DNA of 64,000 nt, from NCBI GenBank assembly GCA_902521615.1, contig CABYSJ010000005.1, positions 20,403-84,402 on the forward strand, read 5' to 3'. Under the pieces are notes generated by a model. The model saw only the letters and a list, made by a program, of their open reading frames with translations. It did no database searches and was not told the origin of the DNA. The translations under genes and the position numbers were made by a program. This document shows, piece by piece, positions 55,007 through 63,553 of the stretch; position 1 is the first letter of the stretch, and every line of letters begins with the position of its first letter. This stretch comes from an uncultured Pelagibacteraceae bacterium (GTDB lineage Bacteria > Pseudomonadota > Alphaproteobacteria > Pelagibacterales > Pelagibacteraceae).

Positions 55007-56524
55007 TTAATATTTTTCAATTCCAAGATATGCAAATTTTGAGTCTGTAGAAGGTATTGTGACAAACAATCTATAAAAATTGTTATTTTTTTTAAAAAAA
55101 CTAGAAGCTCGTTCACAACCATACAAGCCAAAATTTTCTTGATTAAATGATTTAGATGCTTGTTCAAAAGATTTATTATCTTGATTAAAATACATTGCAC
55201 TTACTTGTTTTTTACAATCTATCCATGGATTAAACCAATCCTCCTTAAATCCATAAATATCATCTGTTCCATCTTTATTTATATCTGCAGTTTCAATTCT
55301 AAATGAACCATTGAGAGAAACTGGCATTACCTGATATTTTTCAAATGACTTGTCATTATTGTTTTTAAAAATATATAAAAACTCTTCTGTCTTACAATCT
55401 TTTCCACGATCAAATGGTTTTGAATTATCTTTACGTTTACAAACTACATCTTTGGCAACGCCAATACTGTCTGTATTACCGTCTTTGTTAAAATCTATAG
55501 CAGTAGAAATCCATGCTCGATCAGCCATTTTAAAAACTTTTTTATCTGATCCTTCTACCCAATAACCAGGTTTATCATTTATATCTCCTGTCCATATTAG
55601 GAAGTTTGCTTTGTCAGTTGGTTTTTCTTTAAATTGATAGCTATCAAGTTTTTCAAATTTTAATTTGTTTTTTTTACTAGTTACTTTAGACCAACAAAAA
55701 GTTGTATTTCCCAAACCTGGACAACTTCCAAAAATAATTGCTCCCTTTTTTGATGGAAGAATATGATTAAATCCAATGTCTATAAAATTATTTGCTTTTT
55801 TAGCTTTTCGACATTTATTGGTTTTCATATTACAAACTTCAATACCACCAGGTTTTTGGTCACCATAAAAGTAATCAATAATTTCATAATATCCATCTTG
55901 ATTAAAATCAAAATACATCAAATCATGAGAAAAATGAGGTGATCCAAAACTTTTTAATTCATTTGAATTTAAATCAAAAATATAATTCACATCTTTCCAG
56001 CTGCTATTTCTGTTTCTCCCATCTTCACGATTTCCTAGATAAATTATTTCTTCATTTCCATCACTATCAATATCCAAAACATTCATTCTTCTAGCGGTCA
56101 AAGGTAATGTTAAATGATTAGATTTTAATTCTAAATTATCAGACTTAAATAAATCATCTAAATTTTCTAAACTTATACTAACAAGATGTGAAAATGGTTG
56201 TTTGTCTGATTGTTTTCCCCACTCAACTACATTATTCCACGTATGAGCAATAATTTTATTTCCATCTTTATTATCAACATATTTTAATAATTGAGGAGAA
56301 TTCCAGGTATTAATTGAATGTTCGTGTGATTTAACCTGATAATGATTTTCTAGCTTCTGAATAATTAAACAGCTGTTTTCAGATTTAGTTCTTATAAATT
56401 CTGATTGTATTTGCTCACATTTAAAAGGCTTAAATGTAACATTTTCATTAATAACTTTTTCGCCAGAGTTAGCATTAAAACCAATCAAAAATATACCTAA
56501 AAAAACTAATAAAATTTTTTTCAT
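55007..56524 (-). CDS. Secreted FG-GAP/VCBS beta-propeller-like protein
   Basis: The 505-residue protein has a signal peptide (MKKILLVFLGIFLIGFNANSG) and at least four Asp-rich calcium-binding motifs typical of FG-GAP/VCBS propellers: 'DIDSDGNEE', 'DFNQDGYYE', 'DFNKDGNTD' and 'DINKDGTDD', spaced 65-100 residues apart. Such repeats fold into beta-propellers that bind calcium and often polysaccharide or protein ligands. It may be a glycan-binding partner or a divergent lyase of the same cluster. It has many cysteines, suggesting periplasmic or extracellular disulfides. Cotranscribed with genes on both sides. Confidence 0.75.
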   Translation of the reverse strand: MKKILLVFLGIFLIGFNANSGEKVINENVTFKPFKCEQIQSEFIRTKSENSCLIIQKLENHYQVKSHEHSINTWNSPQLLKYVDNKDGNKIIAHTWNNVVEWGKQSDKQPFSHLVSISLENLDDLFKSDNLELKSNHLTLPLTARRMNVLDIDSDGNEEIIYLGNREDGRNRNSSWKDVNYIFDLNSNELKSFGSPHFSHDLMYFDFNQDGYYEIIDYFYGDQKPGGIEVCNMKTNKCRKAKKANNFIDIGFNHILPSKKGAIIFGSCPGLGNTTFCWSKVTSKKNKLKFEKLDSYQFKEKPTDKANFLIWTGDINDKPGYWVEGSDKKVFKMADRAWISTAIDFNKDGNTDSIGVAKDVVCKRKDNSKPFDRGKDCKTEEFLYIFKNNNDKSFEKYQVMPVSLNGSFRIETADINKDGTDDIYGFKEDWFNPWIDCKKQVSAMYFNQDNKSFEQASKSFNQENFGLYGCERASSFFKKNNNFYRLFVTIPSTDSKFAYLGIEKY

Positions 56525-56525
56525 T

Positions 56526-57767
56526 TTATTTTGTAATTAACATTGGATGTAGCGTGAATACCCTAGAGGGTTCAGATTTAATTTTTGGTAAATATTTATT
56601 ATCATAGGTATCTTTGTATTTTTTGATAACCACATCTGAATTTTTATAATCTGGAAATTTACTTACATACACCATCAAATAAGTTGAAGATTTTATAAAA
56701 CTTTTTGAAGGTTTTTCAATTGATCCCCATCGATCACCCCCACCTGGACACGAGATTGCATAGATTTTATTTGTTTTAGAGGGATCCATTATGCCTTTGA
56801 TTACAAAATCTGCTCCGTTATGTAGACTTCTATCGTCTACATTATAATTAAATAAATCTTGTCCTGTTGTATCTTTTAAAAGAGATGCCATCATTAAAAG
56901 ATATCCATAACTATCAGCATTGTATTTTAAACCCATACCACTTCTTTGAGTATCAATAGGAAAACTACCGTCTGGTCTCATATCGTTGACTGCAAGCTTT
57001 ACCACATCAATTGAATGCTGAACAGCTTTCAAGTCATTGATCATCAATCCCCAAATCATAGTAATATAAGAGGTTAAATAAGCTTTATTATCTTGCCTAT
57101 CCTTCCATCTACTTTTAGCAACTTTTTTTACTAAATTATTTAACCAAGGTCCTAAAATTTTTCTTTCCTCAGCATCTAACTTGTCAGCGATAACAGCTGT
57201 GGTTGTTAAGATAGAATTTATTAGTACCATCATTTGCCAATCCACAGGTTTTTTTCCCCACGAAACATTAATACCTTTTCTTAAAGCATCTTTTTGAGCC
57301 CAATCTAATAATACCGTTTTGATTTTATTGATGTTTTCATCATTATTACTAGCTCTTCCCGCATATGCTGCTTCTTGAAAATAATTCATTGCAAAATTAG
57401 CTTCTGCTACTTCTTCACCGTAACTTTCATCTAGTTTTATTTTCTCAAGTGGTTTTGGAGCTCTACTTAAATTAAGCTTGTGCTTATCTTCATTAGATAA
57501 TTTATAGAAAGGTGATATCCATTTATTTTTAATAAAATATTCTTCTTTTTGTTTAGTTAATTTATAACCAAAACCTTCGCCATAAGTTGGGTGTTCAAAA
57601 CACTCTTTTGCTTTATTGTAAGCATTCCATAAAGCTTTTGTTTTACTTTTAGATAAAACTTTTTTAGGTTTCGAAGTTAAATCGAGATCTTCATAGGTAT
57701 TGATATTTTTTGCGTAAGAGACTTTTGAACATATTAAAATAAAAAATATTATTAAGATTTTTTTCAT
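56526..57767 (-). CDS. Secreted alginate-lyase-like alpha/alpha-fold protein (PF05426-like)
   Basis: The 413-residue protein has a signal peptide (cleaved after 'SKVSYA') and a long helical domain with landmarks of the alginate lyase (AlgL-type) family: 'NFAMNYFQEAAYAGRASNND' region near residue 128, 'VDWQMMVLINSILTTTAVI' near 173, 'WKDRQDNKAYLTSYITMIWGLM' region near 217 (with the Asn and Tyr of the catalytic set), and 'MRPDGSFPIDTQRSGMGLKYNADSYGYL' region near 257-285, where an R-x-L-x-Y/H pattern occurs. Such enzymes cleave mannuronate- or uronate-rich glycans by beta-elimination. The family match is by pattern and is moderately sure. Confidence 0.65.
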   Translation of the reverse strand: MKKILIIFFILICSKVSYAKNINTYEDLDLTSKPKKVLSKSKTKALWNAYNKAKECFEHPTYGEGFGYKLTKQKEEYFIKNKWISPFYKLSNEDKHKLNLSRAPKPLEKIKLDESYGEEVAEANFAMNYFQEAAYAGRASNNDENINKIKTVLLDWAQKDALRKGINVSWGKKPVDWQMMVLINSILTTTAVIADKLDAEERKILGPWLNNLVKKVAKSRWKDRQDNKAYLTSYITMIWGLMINDLKAVQHSIDVVKLAVNDMRPDGSFPIDTQRSGMGLKYNADSYGYLLMMASLLKDTTGQDLFNYNVDDRSLHNGADFVIKGIMDPSKTNKIYAISCPGGGDRWGSIEKPSKSFIKSSTYLMVYVSKFPDYKNSDVVIKKYKDTYDNKYLPKIKSEPSRVFTLHPMLITK

Positions 57768-57768
57768 G

Positions 57769-59046
57769 TTAATTAATAGGTGTTAAAATTACTTTAACAT
57801 TTTCAGTTTTTTTTTCATAATTTTCAAGAATACCTAAACCCTCATAATGAGAAGATTTATTTTCCAACATTATTGTAATATTAGAGGGATCATCATTATC
57901 TAAATCTAATTCACCTTCAATTTCTAAGTTATCTTCATGTTGTTTAACTTTAATATTTTTTCGATATTTATCTGAAATAATTTTACTTGAGCCTAATTTT
58001 TCAAAAAAAAATTTGCCATTCTTAATATTAATCTTATCGGAAACTATAAACTCATCCTTTATTATTTTTTTTGTTTCTTTATTAATATCAACCCAGTACC
58101 AACTTAATTTGTATCTTCCCTCAATATTTAAATTTGTAGTAGGTAAATTTTTACAGTCATGAAATAAAGCTGTTTTCTTACATTTTTTTCCACTTCTAAA
58201 AGCATCAAAATAAGCAACTTGCGTTTTTACTTCTTCAAATCTTTCTCCATTGTAAATTCCAAACCTAAAATTAGGTCCCATTTTTTTTCCATCTTTTTTT
58301 CTTTTGAGTAATTTTCCAATTGTTTTACCTTTATAATTGTAAATTTTTTTTTCATTGACCCATAGATCAATAAAACCATCTTCTTTGTCAGTCCAATTAA
58401 CATTAAGCAAAAAATCATGCCACTTATCATGTAAATTTGCAGATGGAATAATTACTTTGTCATCATAGCCTCCGCATTTCTCAACACCATCTTTAAACAT
58501 TACAATTCCCTCAGGATCTAAATGAAAAAGCAAAGGTATTTCTGGACAATCTTCATCAAACCCTGAGTTATTTATTCTATCCGACTGCTCGGTATAAGCG
58601 TTTGGCATTTTAAATTGCCCCAAAATTGTATAAGCAGGTTTAATATGATTTGTACCCTCAGGAATAAACAAAGACCATGCATACCACAATTTACCCAAAT
58701 TACCTTTTGTATTTTTTGGATAATCTCCGTTAAATGAAACTTCACTACGTCCTGCATTATTGGGTCTATCACAATCTCTGTTATTACAATCACCATCTCT
58801 CATCTCAAAACGTAGTGAATATTTTCCATCTCTAACTATTTCTTTTTCATAACTTAAGTTCCAAGGGTTAGGTGCAATTCTTCCGTGAGTTTCAATTTTA
58901 CCCCAAACTCCAGTTTTTTCTGGCCATTTTACAAATTGTTCAGGTTGAAAAATGTATTCTTTATCTAAAAATTTTTTTGGAGGATCTTTTGCTTGTGCGG
59001 ATGAAGATAAAATTAAAATAGATAATATAAATAAAATTTTTTTCAT
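57769..59046 (-). CDS. Secreted polysaccharide-lyase-like protein (heparin lyase I type)
   Basis: The 425-residue protein has a signal peptide (MKKILFILSILILSSSAQA) and the clearest member of the jelly-roll group here: 'YSLRFEMRDGDCNNRDC' near residue 73, 'NAGRSEVSFNGDYP' near 97, 'WYAWSLFIPEGTNHIKPAYTILGQFKMP' region near 121-148, 'WHDFLLNVNWTDKEDGFIDLWVNEKKIYNYKGKTIG' region near 212-247 and 'NFRFGIYNGERFE'. The last ~115 residues form an extra beta-rich domain. This is the pattern of polysaccharide lyases in the heparin lyase I family. Substrate is likely a uronate-containing glycan. Confidence 0.78.
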   Translation of the reverse strand: MKKILFILSILILSSSAQAKDPPKKFLDKEYIFQPEQFVKWPEKTGVWGKIETHGRIAPNPWNLSYEKEIVRDGKYSLRFEMRDGDCNNRDCDRPNNAGRSEVSFNGDYPKNTKGNLGKLWYAWSLFIPEGTNHIKPAYTILGQFKMPNAYTEQSDRINNSGFDEDCPEIPLLFHLDPEGIVMFKDGVEKCGGYDDKVIIPSANLHDKWHDFLLNVNWTDKEDGFIDLWVNEKKIYNYKGKTIGKLLKRKKDGKKMGPNFRFGIYNGERFEEVKTQVAYFDAFRSGKKCKKTALFHDCKNLPTTNLNIEGRYKLSWYWVDINKETKKIIKDEFIVSDKINIKNGKFFFEKLGSSKIISDKYRKNIKVKQHEDNLEIEGELDLDNDDPSNITIMLENKSSHYEGLGILENYEKKTENVKVILTPIN

Positions 59047-59050
59047 TTAA

Positions 59051-59980
59051 TTATTTCGTGACACCAATCAAAGAAACTTCACAATCGTCATGTCCTGCAG
59101 TAAAACATTTTTTTAAAGCTTGTGTTCTAGCTTTTCCTTTAAGCTCATCTTCAAATCGAAATTGAACCGAAGGATCAGATTTTCTTGATACAATTACAAA
59201 AAATTTAGTTGCACCTTTTGAACTATCAACTTTTTCAAATGAAGATTTTTTTTTAGTTTTAACTATTAAATTTTTATAAGCATAAGTTGTTGTACCAGTA
59301 TCTCCAATTCTATAAATACCAATTTTAATATAAGGTTTGGTTGGTCCATAAGGTCCATCGGTCTTCTTAGTTAATAGTGGGACGTCATAATGATGAAGAA
59401 TAAATTTATCATCAAGATAATATTTAACAGATAAAAATTTGGCTTTTTTTTGATAATCTACCTCTGCCTTAAATCTATAAGTTTTACCAGTTTCTAAAGT
59501 AATGAATTCTAACATTTTACAATTTTCTTGAGAGCATTCACCTTTGGGAAATTTTTGAATAATTTTCCAGCCACCATCTACACCTATCCACGAGGGAGGA
59601 GCACCTTTGTTTCTACCATCGTGTATTTGAAATATAGTTGATCTAGCTGATGGAGCGCCATCAATTGTAATGTCAGTTTCAAAAATAGTGTGTCCGATTG
59701 GAAGTTTATGAGTTATTTCTTGTCTTCCAGAATAAGGATATCCTCCTGCAGGTTTTTTATCTGTAGGACAACTTCCAACTTCTCCTTTGTCAAGTTTGAA
59801 AATTACATCTACTAATTTAAATTCCTTTTTTGAATACTTTTTACTTTTTCCGTTTACAATTAAGGATTCTTTATCAACTACACCACAAGATATTTTCCAC
59901 TTATTTTTATTTTTCCACTCTGAGCTTAAAGCTGGAAAACAAAATGATATAAATACAAATAAAATAAAAAATTTTTTCAT
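59051..59980 (-). CDS. Secreted jelly-roll lyase-like protein with extra C-terminal domain
   Basis: A 309-residue protein with signal peptide (cleaved after 'CFPALS') and an N-terminal jelly-roll segment: 'GRQEITHKLPIGHTIFETDITI' region near 88 (with the R-x-E motif of alginate/heparin-lyase folds), 'RSTIFQIHDGRNKG' near 118 and 'YIKIGIYRIGDTG' near 220. Residues ~250-309 make a separate domain ending in 'KKCFTAGHDDCEVSLIGVT' with a paired-cysteine pattern like DUF4189-type repeats. Closest overall style is PL7/PL-like lyases. Overlaps the next gene by 4 bp. Exact family uncertain. Confidence 0.65.
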   Translation of the reverse strand: MKKFFILFVFISFCFPALSSEWKNKNKWKISCGVVDKESLIVNGKSKKYSKKEFKLVDVIFKLDKGEVGSCPTDKKPAGGYPYSGRQEITHKLPIGHTIFETDITIDGAPSARSTIFQIHDGRNKGAPPSWIGVDGGWKIIQKFPKGECSQENCKMLEFITLETGKTYRFKAEVDYQKKAKFLSVKYYLDDKFILHHYDVPLLTKKTDGPYGPTKPYIKIGIYRIGDTGTTTYAYKNLIVKTKKKSSFEKVDSSKGATKFFVIVSRKSDPSVQFRFEDELKGKARTQALKKCFTAGHDDCEVSLIGVTK

Positions 59981-61053
59981 TTATCTTTTTTTTCAATTAA
60001 TTCAAAAAGTTTTTTTTTTGTTTTTGCAACTGCTACAGCATCTAACCAAACAGTAGGATCTTTTGTTGTGTGCTTATCAACAGCCGTTAGCGCAGCATTT
60101 AAATACATTCCCGCATGTATTCTACATTTTGATCTTTTTTTTGTTGTTGTTTGACCTTTATATTCGGCAACTGGTTTTTCATTTTTATCTAGCCAGACAC
60201 TAATTTTACCTTTTTCACTATCAGTAGAATTTACAAAATGTAATGTAATACTAGTCCATTCGTCAGAACCTCTATGCTCATTTATCTTTGGTTTTTTTAA
60301 AATCCATCTTTTTTTATCTGGCTTTGTTAATTGAGCATCGAGAAACAATTCACCTCCTTGATAACCAATCATAAAAGTAATTGTATTTCCTTTAGGATGG
60401 CATTGTAAAATATGAAATTTTCTAGATCTGTTTTCTGGAAACAAGATATTTCGAACTGGTTTAGCTGCAATATGAACCCAAAGTTCATCTCCATCTTTTT
60501 TGATTGTTCCATTTCTCTTCTTAGAAATATTATTTAAATCTACCGACTCGTTGTGTACAGAGCCGCCGTGATGCATACATTCCTTAAAATCCCAATATTG
60601 TGGATTACAATTTTCATAAGATCCTGTAACTTGATAAAATTCTTTTCCATTCCATGCATGTTTTTTTGATTTAATCATTCCCATTTCACCATTATCAATA
60701 GAACCCTTACCAATAACAGAAAATGCTATTTGTTCTTTCAGATCCTCACCTTTTCTCCAGCTCCAATTACGACCGACCTTAATTCCTAATATTGGCATTG
60801 TTTTATTTTTAATTCTTAAACCTTTAATACCTGTGTGAAATGCTGCGATGTTATGATAAAAATTTTTTTTATCTTTAATCCAAAATTCTTCTTTTAAATA
60901 ATTTTTACCGGTAATACCTTTTTCTTTTAATTTCTTAATTTCTTTATACTGTTTTTGTTCCTCAGCAGAATATTCGCTCAAATCAATTGCAAAACTAAAA
61001 TTACAAAACAAAACTCCAACAATTAAGATAGCTAAAAGTTTTTTCATAGTCAT
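59977..61053 (-). CDS. Secreted jelly-roll lyase-like protein
   Basis: The 358-residue protein has a signal peptide (MTMKKLLAILIVGVLFCNFSFA; a second ATG two codons in could be the start). The mature part contains the same repeated pattern as its neighbours: 'LGIKVGRNWSWRKGEDLKEQIAFSV' region near 88-112, 'FMIGYQGGELFLDAQLTKPDKKRW' region near 237 and 'GKISVWLDKNEKPVAEYKGQT' near 296-315, with cysteines that suggest disulfides. It fits a concanavalin-like jelly roll of the polysaccharide-lyase type, though it is the most divergent of the five. It is the first of the lyase-like genes after the glycoside hydrolase. Confidence 0.6.
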   Translation of the reverse strand: MTMKKLLAILIVGVLFCNFSFAIDLSEYSAEEQKQYKEIKKLKEKGITGKNYLKEEFWIKDKKNFYHNIAAFHTGIKGLRIKNKTMPILGIKVGRNWSWRKGEDLKEQIAFSVIGKGSIDNGEMGMIKSKKHAWNGKEFYQVTGSYENCNPQYWDFKECMHHGGSVHNESVDLNNISKKRNGTIKKDGDELWVHIAAKPVRNILFPENRSRKFHILQCHPKGNTITFMIGYQGGELFLDAQLTKPDKKRWILKKPKINEHRGSDEWTSITLHFVNSTDSEKGKISVWLDKNEKPVAEYKGQTTTKKRSKCRIHAGMYLNAALTAVDKHTTKDPTVWLDAVAVAKTKKKLFELIEKKDK

Positions 61054-61100
61054 AAATTAACAAATCCTGAAACAAGAGTCTAATTACTACTCTATATTTT

Positions 61101-62108
61101 TTAAAACTCTAAAGTTTTTGAGGAACCATCATTATAAGAAAACTCTACCTGATTTTTTGAAAGAGATTTAATTGATGTAAAACCATCATACTCTCTAATA
61201 AATTCATTTAATTTTTTTCTATTTTTTTTACTCATTTTTGCACCTGGAGCATTCACACCAACATCTATAATTAATTCAGCTCCATTTAAAAATGCATTTA
61301 CCCATGCTTTCACTGGAGGGCCACAGGTCATCGCCTCTGTTAACCAAATAGGTTTCTTTACATCTACACTTTTTAATAAAGCTGCAAATTCATCTACCCA
61401 AAGCTCTTTATCACACTGACCATCTGGACCACTGATATGATGAATGTTTGCAATATCAAAATGATCTTTAATTTTTGGCAGAACAGATTTCCAATATTTT
61501 TTATTTTCTGGAAACATTCCTGCTGCACCAGCCATAACAATCACTGCATCTGGTTGTTTGTCTTTAATTACTTTTGAAGAAAAATTAAATATTTCTACAA
61601 ATTCTTCCTCGCTTCCTTTAAAGAACATTTTAAACTCTGGTTCATTCATAATATCCCAATATTTTAAAGGTTTAGTTAATCCAGGCATATCATTTGCCCC
61701 ATCTCCATCATAACGATCCACTAATTTTATAAGAAAATTTTTATAATCATCCATGGAGCAAGGTTTACTTAAATATTTTGTAAAACGTTTACCAAAAGGA
61801 CTTTTTGCTTTTTTTCTTTTGCAAGATTTTTGATCCCAATTTGCATGAGGCCAAATAGTTGCTAAAATTGTTTGATTATGTTCTTGTGCATAGACAACAT
61901 ATTGATCCACATCTTCCCAAAAGAATTTTCCTTTTTCACTTTCAATGTGGTTCCAAATAAAAGGTCCTGGATGAGGCCTAACCCACTGACCATCCTTACC
62001 TCGCATTTTTTCATCTCTAATTTCAGTTAATTCACCAAATCTAGATTCGGCATTTGAGATGTTTGTTAAAAACAAAAGTGAAAATAAAATTATTGATAAT
62101 ATTTTCAT
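61101..62108 (-). CDS. Secreted glycoside hydrolase, clan GH-A-like
   Basis: The 335-residue protein has a signal peptide (cleaved after 'NISNA', about residue 20) and a (beta/alpha)8-barrel pattern: 'WEDVDQYVVYAQEHNQTILATIWPHANWD' region near 64-92, the acid/base glutamate E156 in 'KYWDIMNEPEF' and nucleophile-type E258 in 'PIWLTEAMTCGPP'. The NEP motif and the later glutamate are the hallmarks of clan GH-A retaining enzymes (for example GH5, GH10, GH39). It would hydrolyse a beta-linked glycan, consistent with the lyases downstream. The specific family cannot be fixed by eye. It overlaps the upstream serine hydrolase gene by 4 bp. Confidence 0.72.
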   Translation of the reverse strand: MKILSIILFSLLFLTNISNAESRFGELTEIRDEKMRGKDGQWVRPHPGPFIWNHIESEKGKFFWEDVDQYVVYAQEHNQTILATIWPHANWDQKSCKRKKAKSPFGKRFTKYLSKPCSMDDYKNFLIKLVDRYDGDGANDMPGLTKPLKYWDIMNEPEFKMFFKGSEEEFVEIFNFSSKVIKDKQPDAVIVMAGAAGMFPENKKYWKSVLPKIKDHFDIANIHHISGPDGQCDKELWVDEFAALLKSVDVKKPIWLTEAMTCGPPVKAWVNAFLNGAELIIDVGVNAPGAKMSKKNRKKLNEFIREYDGFTSIKSLSKNQVEFSYNDGSSKTLEF

Positions 62109-63553
62109 TTACCTTTTTTAATTACAGAATGCGCTATTTTTTTCCAATTATAATCTATGTGAATAGTATTAATTACGATTATTCTACCTTTATCAAAATC
62201 AATCATAATACTTTGTCCACCTTTACCAACCATTCCCATTATATTCCTTCCACGCATTCCTGAATAGTCTGCGTAGAACTGCCCAGCATATGATTTAGGA
62301 TTTAAACCTGGACTTTTGTCTTCTTTCCACTTATCGTTTTTTGGAATTCTTCTTTCATGAATATTTTTTAAATACTTTCCAACACAAGTATCATTTTGCC
62401 AATCATCTAGCATTGCTTTAGCTATTCTCAGATAATCATACCTTGAAGCTCTGAATGAATATCTTAAAGGACCATCTTCATCTCTTACTTTATACTCTTT
62501 TAAAATTTTATTATTTCTATTATTGGATTTAATAGTTCTGTCATTCATTTTTAAAAACCACACATCATTTTTAACTTTTGCTTTGTCTATAAATATTTCA
62601 TCTAATAGATTTTGAAATTGACCTTCAGATTTAAACCAAACATAGTTTATTAAAAGATTAGTTATAAAATTAGTGTATTGATATTTGCTTTTTACCTTTT
62701 TTGAGTCTTTAAAAACCCCCTTCTGCAAGTGAAATTCAACAGTATTTGCGTTCGCATTTTTTCTATATTTATTTGTTTTTAAATCCTTATCTGCATATTT
62801 TTGATGACCAGCAGCCATATTTAGAAGATTTATTAATTTTTGATCATAAAAAAGTGTATTTTCTAATAGAGGCCAATCATTTAATCTATGGTCAACACCA
62901 TTTATATATCCTTTACATATTGCATGACCTGTCACATAGGATACAATGCTTTTTCCAACAGACATGCTGGTATACTGAGTATTATTATCAAACAAAATTC
63001 CAAAACGATTTTTTGGCGATATCTCATCTATAGTAATTTTACCATCTTCGTAAAGTAAGTAACTAAGTAATGCTGTTTTCTGCATATGTTTTTTGATGTA
63101 TTTGGAAATTTTGTCATCTCTTAATTCGGTTTTAAATTTATAAGGATTTTTTGATCCTTTAGAGCCAGCACGGTCAAATCCATCTTCTGTAGCAATGTAT
63201 CTAAATAAATAATACAGCAAAGTATCTTTATTTGGATTAGTGCCCCAAGGGATTTCTGATGATTTAAAAAATTTTATTTTTAGATTATTTGTAGCTTGAA
63301 TTTTATGACATTCAAGCCAGAACCACTCGTTAGTTTTAACCTTTGGTTCATCAATAAGACCAACCTTTGGTACTTTTAAACCATGTTTTTGAATTAATTT
63401 TTTGCATCCTGGTTTTTGTTCAATATTTAAATACTGAGTATGACCGTTGTCTAATAACCACTTGTTAAACTCGTTAAGATAATTATCATCTGCAAGAACA
63501 TTGTTGGATAAAAATACAAAGGTAAAAATAAGAATTATAAATTTTTTCATCAA
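62105..63553 (-). CDS. Secreted beta-lactamase-fold serine hydrolase
   Basis: The 482-residue protein has a signal peptide (MMKKFIILIFTFVFLSNNVLA) and the class C beta-lactamase/esterase motifs S198-x-x-K201 in 'SMSVGKSIVSYV' and Y293-x-N295 in 'QYTNFITNLL', with a glycine-rich 'GMVGKGGQSIMID' near the C-terminus in the place of the third motif. This family includes esterases, peptidases and amidases, not only beta-lactamases. In this cluster a role in de-esterifying a glycan or removing acyl groups fits. It lies directly after the DUF1501 gene. Confidence 0.78.
   Translation of the reverse strand: MMKKFIILIFTFVFLSNNVLADDNYLNEFNKWLLDNGHTQYLNIEQKPGCKKLIQKHGLKVPKVGLIDEPKVKTNEWFWLECHKIQATNNLKIKFFKSSEIPWGTNPNKDTLLYYLFRYIATEDGFDRAGSKGSKNPYKFKTELRDDKISKYIKKHMQKTALLSYLLYEDGKITIDEISPKNRFGILFDNNTQYTSMSVGKSIVSYVTGHAICKGYINGVDHRLNDWPLLENTLFYDQKLINLLNMAAGHQKYADKDLKTNKYRKNANANTVEFHLQKGVFKDSKKVKSKYQYTNFITNLLINYVWFKSEGQFQNLLDEIFIDKAKVKNDVWFLKMNDRTIKSNNRNNKILKEYKVRDEDGPLRYSFRASRYDYLRIAKAMLDDWQNDTCVGKYLKNIHERRIPKNDKWKEDKSPGLNPKSYAGQFYADYSGMRGRNIMGMVGKGGQSIMIDFDKGRIIVINTIHIDYNWKKIAHSVIKKGK

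Noticed and set aside
55003..55200. N-terminal extension of the lyase at 53998-55002 to an upstream start.
   Set aside because: The extension lies inside the coding sequence of the FG-GAP gene and precedes a perfect signal peptide beginning at 55002.
48820..63553. Repeated A-rich starts (ATG AAA AAA AT...) of eight secreted-protein genes as a possible repeat or phase-variable tract.
   Set aside because: They simply encode MKK-type signal peptides with AT-rich codons; flanking bases differ and no frame disruption is seen.
62105..63553. Antibiotic resistance beta-lactamase.
   Set aside because: The SxxK and YxN motifs fit the wider serine-hydrolase family, and the context is glycan degradation, so resistance is not supported.
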